Source: Streptococcus cristatus AS 1.3089
GTDB taxonomy: Bacteria; Bacillota; Bacilli; Lactobacillales; Streptococcaceae
Length of the DNA stretch: 64,000 nt
Direction of reading: 5' to 3'
NCBI RefSeq assembly: GCF_000385925.1
Contig: NC_021175.1
Span: forward strand, 1,123,501-1,187,500
Shown here: in pieces, positions 54,488-63,315 of the stretch
How the letters are laid out: each line of letters opens with the position of its first letter
Numbering within the stretch: the first letter of the stretch is position 1
Made by a program: the position numbers and the translations under genes
Notes under the pieces: model-generated
Database searches by the model: none
The model's input: only the letters and a program-made list of their open reading frames with translations
What the model was told of the DNA's origin: nothing

Positions 54488-55933
54488 ATGATAAAAATTG
54501 AAACAATACTAGATATTTTAAAAAAAGACCAAAATTTTCGTGAAATCATCGCTGATGGAGACTATTACTTCAACTATCAAGGCTTGTCCTTTGACAAGAT
54601 TAGCTATGATAGTCGCAAAGCAGATAGCAGAACTCTCTTCTTTGTCAAGGGTGAGCATTTCAAGCGGGAATTTTTAGAAAAGGCTGTAGCAGCTGGACTA
54701 GAGTTTTACCTGAGTGAGACTGACTTCGAAGTCGGCATTCCAGTACTCTTGGTCAATGATATTAAACAAGCTATGAGTCTCATTGCCATGGAATTTTACG
54801 GTCATCCAGAGCAAAAACTCAAACTTTTGGCCTTCACTGGTACCAAGGGCAAGACCACATCGGCTTATTTCGCTTATAATATTTTAAAACAAAGCCACAG
54901 ACCAGCCCTGCTTTCTACTATGAACACCACTCTAGACGGTGAAACTTTCTTTAAATCAACCTTGACAACTCCTGAAAGTTTAGACCTCTTTGAGATGATG
55001 GCTCAAGCTGTAGCCAATGGTCTTACCCATCTCATAATGGAAGTCTCCAGCCAGGCCTATCTTAAAAAGCGGGTCTACGGCCTGACCTTTGATGTAGGTG
55101 TCTTCCTCAATATCAGCCCTGACCACATCGGACCGATTGAGCATCCTACTTTTGAAGACTACTTCTACCACAAACGACTCTTGATGGACAATAGCCGAGC
55201 TGTTGTCGTCAATAGCGGCATGGACCATTTCCAAATCGTAAAAGAGCAAGTCGCTTCTATGGAACACGATTTCTATGGAGCAGACTCCGTCAACAATATT
55301 CAGCAATCGCAAGCCTTCTCCTTTGAAGCGCAAGGAAAGTTGGCGGGTTCCTACGATATCCAGCTGATTGGTCGCTTCAATCAAGAAAATGCCATCGCTA
55401 CTGGCCTAGCCTGCCTAAGACTTGGAGCTTCTTTGAAAGATATTCAAGCTGGTATTGCCCAGACACGAGTGCCGGGGCGCATGGAGGTCTTGACCCAGTC
55501 AAACGGTGCCAAGGTCTTCGTGGACTATGCCCACAATGGCGACAGTTTGGCTAAGTTGCTGTCCGTCGTACAAGAACATCAAAAAGGGCAGACCGTTCTT
55601 GTACTAGGAGCTACTGGAAATAAGGGAGAAAGTCGACGCAAGGACTTTGGTCTCCTACTCAACCAGCATCCTGAAATCAAAGTTATTTTGACCGCAGATG
55701 ATCCAAATCGTGAAGATCCGATTGCTATCGCAAGAGAAATTGCTAGCTACATCTCCTTTGAGGTGGACATGATTGCTGACCGCGAGGAAGCGATCAAAAA
55801 AGCCCTCAGCCTGACTAGTGCTGAAGGCGATGCAGTCATCCTTGCTGGCAAGGGAGCGGATGCTTACCAAATCATCAATGACCAAAAGGTTCCTTATCCC
55901 GGTGATTATGCACTAGCAGAAAAATACATATAG
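54488..55933 (+). CDS. murE: UDP-MurNAc-L-Ala-D-Glu:L-lysine ligase
   Basis: 481 aa from the ATG at 54488 ([14 protein letters not shown]); a start 14 codons earlier lies inside the promoter. ATP-binding [16 protein letters not shown] is near residue 115, the Mur-ligase centre has [15 protein letters not shown], and [10 protein letters not shown] is near 345. The specificity motif reads ADDPNRED, typical of L-lysine-adding enzymes rather than the DNPR of the diaminopimelate type. It makes the third step of stem-peptide synthesis in the cytoplasm. Five bases past its stop begins repeat copy 4. Confidence 0.96.
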   Translation: MIKIETILDILKKDQNFREIIADGDYYFNYQGLSFDKISYDSRKADSRTLFFVKGEHFKREFLEKAVAAGLEFYLSETDFEVGIPVLLVNDIKQAMSLIAMEFYGHPEQKLKLLAFTGTKGKTTSAYFAYNILKQSHRPALLSTMNTTLDGETFFKSTLTTPESLDLFEMMAQAVANGLTHLIMEVSSQAYLKKRVYGLTFDVGVFLNISPDHIGPIEHPTFEDYFYHKRLLMDNSRAVVVNSGMDHFQIVKEQVASMEHDFYGADSVNNIQQSQAFSFEAQGKLAGSYDIQLIGRFNQENAIATGLACLRLGASLKDIQAGIAQTRVPGRMEVLTQSNGAKVFVDYAHNGDSLAKLLSVVQEHQKGQTVLVLGATGNKGESRRKDFGLLLNQHPEIKVILTADDPNREDPIAIAREIASYISFEVDMIADREEAIKKALSLTSAEGDAVILAGKGADAYQIINDQKVPYPGDYALAEKYI

Positions 55934-55937
55934 GAAT

Positions 55938-56241
55938 CTGGGACAAAAAGATTTCAATTTTTAACAATCTTAATTATTAATCCCTTCAAACCTATAATTA
56001 AATGCAAAAAGCGAACAAAGCAGAATTCTGATTACCAGAAAACTAGTTTTGTTCGCTTTTTATATTTGAGGTTGGACTTTTGTCCCAAACTCCTCAATTG
56101 GCTTTGGATTGTCGATCAAGACGCAGTGGTTGAGTGGGTTCTATTACGCTGATTTCATCAGCTTTTACAACCCTACTCAACTATGCGGAGGTGGGACGAC
56201 GAAATCGAATTCTAACGAATTAGCGATTTCTGTCCCACTCT
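55938..56241. repeat. Composite intergenic repeat, copy 4 (module B then inverted module A)
   Basis: Module B (about 55938-56096) begins TGGGACAAAAAG and ends CTTTTGTCCCA; inside, AAAAGCGAACAAA pairs with TTTTGTTCGCTTTT around a CAGAATTCTG palindrome. Module A follows in the orientation of copy 3. In A's middle hairpin both arms differ from other copies (GGGTT with AACCC instead of GGGCT with AGCCC), keeping the pairing. It fills the convergent gap between murE and the CPBP gene. Confidence 0.9.
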
Positions 56242-56244
56242 ATA

Positions 56245-56994
56245 TTATCCATTCCACATTACTAAGACATAGAGCAAGCTGCTGCCTACCATATCCGCAA
56301 AGGCATGTGCCAAAAAGAAAGGCAGCAAGTTTTTAACCTTGTATTTATAAAAGAAATAATAGAACAGACCGAAGACCACGCCAATCAGAAAAGCAGAGAC
56401 TAGCCCCTGATAGGTATGGACAGAAAAGCGAACCAGCGTTGAAAAGGCTAAAACCCACCATTTGCTCTCTTCTTTTACTGATGTGAGCAATCCCAAGAAA
56501 AAGAATTCCTCATAGACCCCATTGAAGAGAGAATAAAGAATGACGACAGGTCCCAAGGCAGCGAGTTTGCGAAAAACTTCGACAAAGGTCCAGTCGATAT
56601 GCTGCAAGATTTCTAAGTCAAAATAATTATAGGAACCGACTAAGGCCGCTATTACATCAGAAGTCAGACCGACAACTGCAAAAATTAAGGGCGCCCACAG
56701 AATGGACCAAGACAAGCGTAGTTTCAGCTGTTTGAAATCATAATGACGGATACCTAGATAGAGCAGAGCCAGCACCAGCAAGAAAACTTGCAATTTCAAA
56801 TTGCTCAGTAAAGCCAAACTTTCATCTTCAGGTCTAGGTACGATTGCTTGTCCCGCAGAGCTGACCGTGGTGAGCCAATTTACTGTTGAGGAGTAAATAA
56901 ATTGGCCAAACATAATGGCAGCTAAAATCAACATATCAAACCATCTAAGGTTCTCCAGTGGTTGCTCGGGATAGATTTTTTTCAACATTGTCAT
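56245..56994 (-). CDS. CPBP family intramembrane glutamic endopeptidase (CAAX-like)
   Basis: 249 aa with six or seven spans. The Abi/CPBP motifs are FNGVYEEFFFLGLLTSV (motif 1, lacking the usual Arg of EExxxR), FSVHTYQGLVSAFLIG (motif 2 His) and FLAHAFADMVGSS (motif 3 His). Such proteins act in bacteriocin self-immunity or membrane-protein processing; the role here is unknown. Repeat copy 4 ends 3 bp from its stop. Confidence 0.85.
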   Translation of the reverse strand: MTMLKKIYPEQPLENLRWFDMLILAAIMFGQFIYSSTVNWLTTVSSAGQAIVPRPEDESLALLSNLKLQVFLLVLALLYLGIRHYDFKQLKLRLSWSILWAPLIFAVVGLTSDVIAALVGSYNYFDLEILQHIDWTFVEVFRKLAALGPVVILYSLFNGVYEEFFFLGLLTSVKEESKWWVLAFSTLVRFSVHTYQGLVSAFLIGVVFGLFYYFFYKYKVKNLLPFFLAHAFADMVGSSLLYVLVMWNG

Positions 56995-57100
56995 CCATAT
57001 TCCTTTCCCAGATTCTATATATTACTATAGCACAGAATATGGCAAAATGACAGGGGAGTTTATCTAATTTTCCCTCATTCGAAAACAGGGAGGAAAGAAG

Positions 57101-57127
57101 CAAGGCTGAGATACGATTATCCCAGCC
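57101..57127 (-). terminator. CsbD gene terminator, repeat-like hairpin
   Basis: AGGCTGGGATA and TATCTCAGCCT pair around ATCG on the minus strand, just after the csbD stop. The stem resembles a decayed GAGGCTGGGAC hairpin of the repeat family. Confidence 0.7.
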
Positions 57128-57134
57128 TCTGGTT

Positions 57135-57338
57135 TTAGTCTTCTTCTTTCTTGAAGGAGTTTTTCAAACCTTCTACTGCTCCCTCGACAGCTCCTTTTGC
57201 ATCTTCTACAACTTCCTTAGCTTTAGCAACTGTTTTTTCGACCGCACCTTCTGCTTCTGTCTTGCTATCGCCAGTGACTTTGCCAAGGCCTTCTTTAAGA
57301 GCGCCTTTGGCTTGATTGAGTTTATCTTCTAGTGACAT
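57135..57338 (-). CDS. CsbD family stress protein
   Basis: 67 aa, highly charged and helical: [20 protein letters not shown], then [20 protein letters not shown]. This is the CsbD pattern of a small general-stress protein of unknown biochemical role. RBS GGAGGCAG lies upstream of the ATG. Confidence 0.9.
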   Translation of the reverse strand: MSLEDKLNQAKGALKEGLGKVTGDSKTEAEGAVEKTVAKAKEVVEDAKGAVEGAVEGLKNSFKKEED

Positions 57339-57434
57339 AAATCTGCCTCCATTCTTTTTCGGTATTTGATACCGTTTACATTAGTCTAAGACTTTTCAAG
57401 GCAAAGGTCAATTATTTTGCTCATTGCCAACATA

Positions 57435-58088
57435 TCAGTCCAATTGGAACACTAGACGCTCCTTGTCAAAGCTAGCCTGCAACTCATACTTGCCAGCCTC
57501 ATTCTGACGAATATAGCCTAAAATCACCAGACTATCAACAAAAATATCACGACGCTTCTGCATGAGCTCATCCTTGCGGACATACTTGAGGAGGAAAGTC
57601 GTCATATACTTGAGGGCATACTCTGGATTCACATCTCCCAAGACAGCATAGAGAGGCTTCTGTTCCTCAGACAGCGGATACTGATGCTGCATTTTATAGA
57701 AATAATTGGACAAGGTCAGTTTATCTCTCTGAAAATCGGTCTTTTCCAGTAAAATAGCCGTATTTGTTTGATTGGTAAGCAGGGTTTCAAAGCGCAAATC
57801 CAGAAATTCCTGATAGATCGAACCATCATCTCGAATAAAGATTTCCTGATCCAAAGTTAGATTTTTTAGATTGTCCAAAAGTGGAAGCTGCTGATAATAG
57901 CGCTTATTTTCCCGCCGAATATAGCCCGCCTTGATACATTCCTCTATGAAGCGATCTAGATTGGGAAAGCCCGCAAATTCGCGTTTAATTTCTCTTAAAA
58001 TCACATCATTATGCTGATCCAGATAAGTGATTAGTTTTTCAAATAAGGGCTGTCGCGTCAGCCGAGTCGGATTGATAATTTTAATCAT
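57435..58088 (-). CDS. DUF1803-like protein
   Basis: 217 aa, soluble. The start MIKIINPTRLTRQPLFEKLI then TYLDQHNDVILREIKREFAG, and KAGYIRRENKRYYQQLPLL, suggest a winged-helix-like N-terminal half; this pattern fits DUF1803, a family found in streptococci and lactococci. Function unknown. RBS AAGGAGAGCTCC; its start overlaps the end of the YiiX-like gene by 8 bp, so the pair is coupled. Confidence 0.8.
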   Translation of the reverse strand: MIKIINPTRLTRQPLFEKLITYLDQHNDVILREIKREFAGFPNLDRFIEECIKAGYIRRENKRYYQQLPLLDNLKNLTLDQEIFIRDDGSIYQEFLDLRFETLLTNQTNTAILLEKTDFQRDKLTLSNYFYKMQHQYPLSEEQKPLYAVLGDVNPEYALKYMTTFLLKYVRKDELMQKRRDIFVDSLVILGYIRQNEAGKYELQASFDKERLVFQLD

Positions 58089-58593
58089 GGAGCTCTCCTT
58101 TATAAATGAGCTTGGCTGACTGAGCCAACTGACTGGGATTGGTACCAGGCTGCCCTACGGGTACAGCCACGCCCAAGTCCTCATAATAAGCCTGCCAAAA
58201 TGCAGAAACAGCATTTTCACCATCAGCAAACTGCATGGGAATGGTCTCAAAAATCGGCAAAATCCTAGCGATATATTCCGAGCAGTAAAAGCCCTCGCTC
58301 TCAGGATAGAAACTAGCATTATAAAGCTTGCCCAGATGGGACTTAGCTTATTTAAAGGCGGCAGAGGCATCTATCTCTGGATAAGCAAAGACATGATAGA
58401 TGTCCTCTTCTTCCAAAAACTGGCTCAAGGGCTGATGGCTCACTCCCTTGTCCTGCGTCGCATGGTAAATCTCTCCATCAAAGAAGATGCCCACATGACT
58501 ATAAGAGCCTGTAGCTGTCCGAATTGCTGCTGCCATACCCGATTGCCCGACTGTGAACAGCAGATCACCATTTTGTAAATCTTGAATCTTCAT
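58081..58593 (-). pseudogene. YiiX-like permuted papain-fold hydrolase with an in-frame stop
   Basis: The frame from 58593 gives LQNGDLLFTVGQSGMAAAIR and TGSYSHVGIFFDGEIYHAT (catalytic His), then stops with TAA at 58350-58348 after SAAFK. The same frame continues without further stops for 88 codons with LGKLYNASFYPESEGFYCSE (catalytic Cys) to a stop at 58083-58081 overlapping the next gene. Reading TAA as CAA (Gln) would give a normal 170-aa protein. As given the Cys is lost. The family includes lipid- or peptidoglycan-active amidases. Confidence 0.88.
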
Positions 58594-58679
58594 TTCTATC
58601 GTCTATCAAAAAAGGAGCCGAAACTCCTTTACATGTGCGGAAAACAAGTGTTTCCTATTTTGAGCTGTTACTCAGGAAA

Positions 58680-59612
58680 TTAAGCATTAAAACTTTCTGT
58701 CAACTGAGGAACCACTTGTTTCTTACGTGAAACGGCACCAGCCAAGAAAGCATGATTGTTTTCAAGTTTAAAGTTGAAGGCTGCTTCTACCTTGTCCATA
58801 TTAGCACCGATTGCAAGGATTTCTGAGTTTGAATTCACGATATCTGTAATCATCAAAACAAAGTCAGAATAACCATTTTCCGAAATAGCTGCTTGCATTG
58901 CTGCTTCGATTTCTGCTTGGCGTTCCAAGACTTCAGCAATATCAACAGTGTTGACTTGGGCTACACGGACATTGTTTCCGTTGAGTTCAAAAGTCTTGGC
59001 GTCAATGTCGATCAATTCTTCAGCAGATTTGCTTGCCAAGTTTGTACCAGCCTTAAGCATAGCCAGACCATATTCTTCCAAGTTAACACCCGCCAATTCA
59101 GCCAATTCTGGTGCAATAGCTTTGTCAGATGGATGAGTTGTTGGTGATTTCAAAAGAAGAGTATCAGAAATCAAACCTGACAACATAAGACCTGCGATTT
59201 CTTTTGGAACTGCCACACCGTGCTCCTTGAACATACGGTAAACGATAGAAGAAGCTGATCCAACTGGCTCCAGACGCATGTAAAGCGGGCTCGCAGTCTC
59301 AAAGTTGGCTACACGGTGGTGATCCACAACGCCATAAACTTCCACTTCAGCAATATCTGAAACAGACTGTTGGAATTCGTTGTGGTCAGTCAAGATGACT
59401 TGCTCAGCCCCTTCTGCCTTAGCAGATGTGATCACGCGCGGTGCTTCTACTCCAAAATAATCTAAGACAAAAGCTGTTTCTTCATTTGGCGTTCCAAGTG
59501 CTACTACTTCTGTATCCAAACCGTAAGCTTCACGCGCTAGGTAAGCAAAAGCATAAGAAGACCCGATTGCATCTGAATCAGGATTTTGATGACCGAAAAC
59601 TAAAATTTTAAC
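58680..59612 (-). CDS. ppaC: Manganese-dependent inorganic pyrophosphatase
   Basis: About 310 aa. The DHH family motifs are [15 protein letters not shown] (residues about 5-19), [21 protein letters not shown] and, in the DHHA2 domain, [13 protein letters not shown]. It hydrolyses pyrophosphate with Mn2+ to drive biosynthesis. The expected ATG at 59614-59612 with AAGAGG 6 nt upstream is one base out of frame with KILVFGHQ. No in-frame ATG, GTG or TTG exists between the promoter and the conserved start. A lost base, an error or an unusual start codon must explain this. Confidence 0.93.
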   Translation of the reverse strand, partial: VKILVFGHQNPDSDAIGSSYAFAYLAREAYGLDTEVVALGTPNEETAFVLDYFGVEAPRVITSAKAEGAEQVILTDHNEFQQSVSDIAEVEVYGVVDHHRVANFETASPLYMRLEPVGSASSIVYRMFKEHGVAVPKEIAGLMLSGLISDTLLLKSPTTHPSDKAIAPELAELAGVNLEEYGLAMLKAGTNLASKSAEELIDIDAKTFELNGNNVRVAQVNTVDIAEVLERQAEIEAAMQAAISENGYSDFVLMITDIVNSNSEILAIGANMDKVEAAFNFKLENNHAFLAGAVSRKKQVVPQLTESFNA

Positions 59613-59652
59613 ATGATGAACCTCTTCGTTTTTAATAATATTTATTCCACTT

Positions 59653-59681
59653 ATTTTACCACAATTATGGGCATTTCTCAA
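59653..59681 (-). promoter_or_regulatory. ppaC promoter
   Basis: TTGAGA (59681-59676), 17 bp, TAAAAT (59658-59653) preceded by TGG. Transcription would begin about 30 bp before the ppaC start region, which rules out long N-terminal extensions. Confidence 0.7.
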
Positions 59682-59868
59682 AAGCAGAAGGACATTTTCT
59701 TGAGAAAAATTGCAGCTTTGCAATAGAAGTCAAAGCTGAACCTTCAAAATAATCATCCAACCTTAACCTTCTATACAAGGATCATCTCTTATGAAACCTC
59801 TCCAGAAGAAAGGCTTGCCTTATCATTTTTATTTCCTGTAAAAGAACAAGAAATTTTTTATAAAAATC

Positions 59869-60044
59869 GAGGCTGGGACAAAAGTCCTAGCCTCTCAATT
59901 GTCTTTGGGATTGTCGAGCAAGACGCAGTGGTTGAGTGGGCTCTACTACGCTGATTTCATCAGCTTTTACAGCCCTACTCAACTGTGCGGAGGTGGGACG
60001 ACGAAATCTAATTCTAACGAATTACTGATTTCTGTCCCACTCTC
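59869..60044 (-). repeat. Intergenic three-hairpin repeat, copy 5 (full)
   Basis: About 176 bp in the same orientation as copy 3, starting GAGGCTGGGACAAAAGTCC and ending GTCCCACTCTC. It lies between the ppaC promoter and the 3' end of the amino acid permease, 39 bp from the permease stop. The rest of 59682-60082 shows no gene. Confidence 0.92.
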
Positions 60045-60082
60045 TGGAAGATTTATACATTTAAGGATATTGGCGATTGTCA

Positions 60083-61537
60083 CTATTGCTTAAGCGACTG
60101 TCTTTTCTCACGCTTAGCCAAAATAGGCAAGATGACTCCCAAACTAATCAAGACAATCGGCGTCAAGATATTTGTCATCAGAGAAAAGCGCCAACCTGCT
60201 GGATCCGCTGCGTAGTCTACCTTAGGAACCATTCCTAAAATACAAGCAAAGGCTGTAAAGAGGAAGCACCAAGCTCCGATAGCAAAGCCAACTTTTGGAT
60301 TTTTGGTAAACTTGTACTCTGCATCTTTGTACTTCTTCCAAGCTTTATTGAGCAGCATGTAAGCCACAAATACCCAGAGATAACGCATGGGCATAACTAT
60401 CGAATTAAGATTAGTCATCCATTTAACTAGGCCATCAATTTCTTTGATTCCAAAGATAGGCAGGATAATCAAGAAGCTGACCAAAATCCCTGTCAAGATG
60501 TAACCGTTAATCAACACACCTTTTGATGTCCGCTTGCGTAGCCAGCTCGGAACAAATTCTTCATCAGCATTATTGAGCAAGATTTGTAGAGGGGCATCAA
60601 TAGAGAAAGCTAAGGCCGCGATCTGTCCGACCATATTGGTCAGGGCATAGATAACGACTAGCACATTGCCCACACCCCAGTAGTTACCCAGCATTTGGAA
60701 GGCTTGATAGGCACCATTGCGCATCAAGTCTTCAGGAATATTGCTGCCGTCAAAAAGCATACCCATAGCTAGAGAGCCTAGAATAGCAGATGCGCCAACC
60801 ATGATGGCCATGATGATCATTCCTTTTGGAAATTCCTTGGCTGGATTGCGAGTCTGATTAACGTAAGGCGAGATTTTCTCAGCCCCACCGACTGCAAAGA
60901 CCAAGAGCGAAATAGTCGTAAAATATGAAAAATCAAAATTAGGAATATAAGTGCTGAGTTTGTCCATATTAGTCGTCGCAAACTGCATGTCCGGCTTGAT
61001 AAAAGGCGCGCCAACCGCTAAGAGAACAAAGAGGAAGGACATAATCAGCATGGCACTTCCGGCCAAGCCTCCAATCACCTTAAGTGTGGACAGCCCCTTG
61101 GTGGACAAATAGAGGAAGGCTCCGAAAATCAGCAAGCTAAGAATAACAATCCAATGGAAATCCAAGCTGCTCAAAAAATCACCATTGCCTTGGATAGCCC
61201 AACCTAAAGGAATCAAAACCCCTTGCGGCTTTTGAGCCAGATAGGGGATATGTACGACCCAGTAAGTCCAAGCTGCAAAATAAGCCAAGCGCTTAGTAGA
61301 AGTCTTTTCAACCCATGCACTAACACCGCCGCCACTTTCCTTGAAGGTCGATCCCAACTGCCCTACAATCAAAGCATAAGGAATAAAGTAAATGGCTAGG
61401 ATAAGAATCCAAGAAACAACAACTGAAATCCCCTGTTGGGAGTAGTTATTAACTACGTTTCCCAGACCCCAAACCATGTTAAAGGCAATCAAGGATACCA
61501 TCAGCCACGTCAGCTGGTTATGATCTTTTTTCATCAT
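60083..61537 (-). CDS. APC family amino acid permease (YjeM-like)
   Basis: 484 aa, 12 spans. The N-terminal LTWLMVSLIAFNMVWGLGNV and ESGGGVSAWVEKTSTKRLAY match the APC superfamily glutamate/GABA-antiporter-like group; NQTRNPAKEFPKGMI and FSIDAPLQILLNNADEEFVP fit YjeM-type members. The substrate is unknown. The start may be the ATG at 61537 or the next codon; AAAGGAG lies 5-8 nt upstream. Flanked by repeat copies 5 and 6. Confidence 0.88.
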   Translation of the reverse strand: MMKKDHNQLTWLMVSLIAFNMVWGLGNVVNNYSQQGISVVVSWILILAIYFIPYALIVGQLGSTFKESGGGVSAWVEKTSTKRLAYFAAWTYWVVHIPYLAQKPQGVLIPLGWAIQGNGDFLSSLDFHWIVILSLLIFGAFLYLSTKGLSTLKVIGGLAGSAMLIMSFLFVLLAVGAPFIKPDMQFATTNMDKLSTYIPNFDFSYFTTISLLVFAVGGAEKISPYVNQTRNPAKEFPKGMIIMAIMVGASAILGSLAMGMLFDGSNIPEDLMRNGAYQAFQMLGNYWGVGNVLVVIYALTNMVGQIAALAFSIDAPLQILLNNADEEFVPSWLRKRTSKGVLINGYILTGILVSFLIILPIFGIKEIDGLVKWMTNLNSIVMPMRYLWVFVAYMLLNKAWKKYKDAEYKFTKNPKVGFAIGAWCFLFTAFACILGMVPKVDYAADPAGWRFSLMTNILTPIVLISLGVILPILAKREKRQSLKQ

Positions 61538-61634
61538 ATCATCTCCTTTGAATATAAAATAAATAGATCCGTAATATTATAACATGTTTTAAAGATTTTG
61601 TAACCGTCTTCACCACATTTTGCCCCAAAAATAA

Positions 61635-61938
61635 TGGGACAGAAATCGGTAATTCGTTAGAATTCGATTTCGTCGTCCCACCTCCGCACAGTTGAGTAGG
61701 GCTGTAAAAGCTGATGAAATCAGCCTAGTAGAGTCCACTCAACTACTGCGTCTTGCTCGACAATCCAAAGACAATTGAGGAGTTTGGGACAAAAATATTT
61801 CAATTTTTAAAAATCTCAATTATTAAGCCCTTCAAATCTATAATTAAATGCGAAAAGCGAACAAAGCAGAATTCTGTTTACCAGAAAACTAGTTTTGTTC
61901 GCTTTTTATATTTGAGGTCGGACTTTTGTCCCACTCTC
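61635..61938 (+). repeat. Composite intergenic repeat, copy 6 (module A then module B)
   Basis: Module A (about 61635-61780) lies in the copy 1 orientation and leads straight into module B (about 61777-61938), which is in the same orientation as in copy 4. Relative to A, module B is therefore inverted compared with copy 4. B ends GTCCCACTCTC, the usual outer end of A, 11 bp from the rplA stop. It can end the rplK-rplA transcript. Confidence 0.9.
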
Positions 61939-61949
61939 AATTTATATTC

Positions 61950-62639
61950 TTAAAGTGAGTTTACATCAACTTTGATACCAGGACCTTGAGTTGTTGTAAT
62001 AGACAAGTTTGTTACGTAAGTTCCTTTTGCTGTAGCTGGTTTTGCTTTTTGGATTGTATCGTTGAAAGCTTTGAAGTTTTCAACCAATTTTTCAGCATCA
62101 AATGAAACTTTACCAATGACAGCTTGTACGTTACCTGCACGGTCTGCACGGTAAGTAATCTTACCACCTTTAGACTCTTCAACTGCTTTTGCAACGTCCA
62201 TTGTTACAGTACCAGTTTTAGGGTTTGGCATCAAGTTACGAGGTCCAAGGACACGTCCAAGGCGACCTACAAGAGCCATCATGTCAGGTGTAGCGATAAC
62301 TACGTCGAAGTCCAACCAACCATCGTTGATTTTAGCAACAAGGTCATCTTCACCAACGAAGTCTGCACCAGCAGCTTTTGCTTCTTCAGCTTTAGCACCA
62401 CGTGCGAAAACAAGAACGCGTGAAGTTTTACCAGTACCGTGTGGCAATACCATTGCGCCACGGATTTGTTGGTCAGCTTTTTTAACGTCGATGTTCAAGT
62501 TGTAAGCAACTTCTACAGTTGCGTCGAATTTTGCAAAGTTAGTTTCTTTTGCAAGTGCTACAGCTTCTTCTACGCTGTACGCTTTTGTGCTGTCGATTTT
62601 CTCAAGAGCAGCACGAAGTTGTTTGCTTTTTTTAGCCAT
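61950..62639 (-). CDS. rplA: 50S ribosomal protein L1
   Basis: 229 aa. L1 signatures are [54 protein letters not shown] and [22 protein letters not shown] repeats. It forms the L1 stalk that moves deacylated tRNA out of the E site and represses its own operon by binding the mRNA leader. It is 100 bp after rplK with an AAGGAGAAAGAT RBS. Confidence 0.98.
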   Translation of the reverse strand: MAKKSKQLRAALEKIDSTKAYSVEEAVALAKETNFAKFDATVEVAYNLNIDVKKADQQIRGAMVLPHGTGKTSRVLVFARGAKAEEAKAAGADFVGEDDLVAKINDGWLDFDVVIATPDMMALVGRLGRVLGPRNLMPNPKTGTVTMDVAKAVEESKGGKITYRADRAGNVQAVIGKVSFDAEKLVENFKAFNDTIQKAKPATAKGTYVTNLSITTTQGPGIKVDVNSL

Positions 62640-62739
62640 TTTATCTTTCTCCTTGTAAGTGGTTCAATCGATTTTCATCTCCCACGTCACTCGTCAATCT
62701 GATCAAGTGTAATGCGGGCAAATGGGAATGAGTTATTGA

Positions 62740-63165
62740 TTAGTCAACAACAGTGAATCCCATAGAACGAGCAGTACCTTCAATCATACGCATTGCAGAC
62801 TCTACGTTTGCAGCGTTCAAATCTGGCATCTTAGTTTCAGCAATTTCTTGCACTTGCGTACGAGTAACTGTTGCTACTTTTGTTTTGTTTGGTGTACCTG
62901 ATCCCTTTTCAACACCGGCAGCTTTCTTCAAAAGAACTGCAGCTGGTGGAGTTTTGGTTACGAAGGTAAATGATTTATCTTCATATACAGAGATAACAAC
63001 TGGGATGATCATACCAGCTTGGTCAGCTGTACGAGCGTTGAACTCTTTAGTGAATCCCATGATGTTGATACCGGCTTGACCAAGCGCAGGACCAACCGGT
63101 GGAGCTGGTGTAGCTTTACCAGCAGGGATTTGCAATTTTACAAGTTTTTCGACTTTTTTAGCCAT
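62740..63165 (-). CDS. rplK: 50S ribosomal protein L11
   Basis: 141 aa, normal length. The N-terminal [20 protein letters not shown] and [13 protein letters not shown] bind the GTPase centre; the C-terminal domain has [21 protein letters not shown]11 is needed for RelA activation and factor function on the ribosome. It is the first gene of rplK-rplA, with RBS AAAGGAGGATTTAAAA and a structured leader. Confidence 0.98.
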   Translation of the reverse strand: MAKKVEKLVKLQIPAGKATPAPPVGPALGQAGINIMGFTKEFNARTADQAGMIIPVVISVYEDKSFTFVTKTPPAAVLLKKAAGVEKGSGTPNKTKVATVTRTQVQEIAETKMPDLNAANVESAMRMIEGTARSMGFTVVD

Positions 63166-63179
63166 TTTTAAATCCTCCT

Positions 63180-63239
63180 TTGTGGTTTTGGCGGTAATTA
63201 GAGATTTTTACCTCCCACAAGTATGCTTTTTGCATACTT
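63180..63239 (-). promoter_or_regulatory. rplK leader: 5' hairpin plus L1-binding-like structure
   Basis: At the very 5' end AAGTATGC-AAAAA-GCATACTT (63239-63219) forms an 8-bp hairpin. Next, TTGTGG (63220-63215) pairs with CCACAA (63185-63180), and GGTAA with TTACC inside, separated by GA on one side and GCCAAAA on the other. The strand GTGGGAGG and its partner resemble the L1 site in 23S rRNA, so it is a likely L1 autoregulation target just before the RBS. Confidence 0.6.
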
Positions 63240-63243
63240 TTCT

Positions 63244-63271
63244 ATTATACACTAATCTTTCTAAAATGCAA
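63244..63271 (-). promoter_or_regulatory. rplK-rplA promoter
   Basis: TTGCAT, 16 bp, TATAAT with the -10 at 63249-63244. Transcription would start at about 63237, within the first hairpin of the leader. Confidence 0.7.
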
Positions 63272-63300
63272 GAAAAAATTCTCGTCTTTTCTCATTTTTA

Positions 63301-63309
63301 TGGTAAAAT
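63301..63309 (+). promoter_or_regulatory. Extended -10 promoter for the DUF3397 gene, probably leaderless
   Basis: TGGTAAAAT with TAAAAT at 63304-63309. The ATG begins at 63316, 7 bp after the -10, and no Shine-Dalgarno sequence precedes it. Confidence 0.55.
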
Positions 63310-63315
63310 GGTTGT

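Noticed and set aside
59610..59723. Long ppaC start at a TTG (59723)
   Set aside because: The 36-residue extension spans the ppaC promoter (59653-59681) and has no counterpart in the family.
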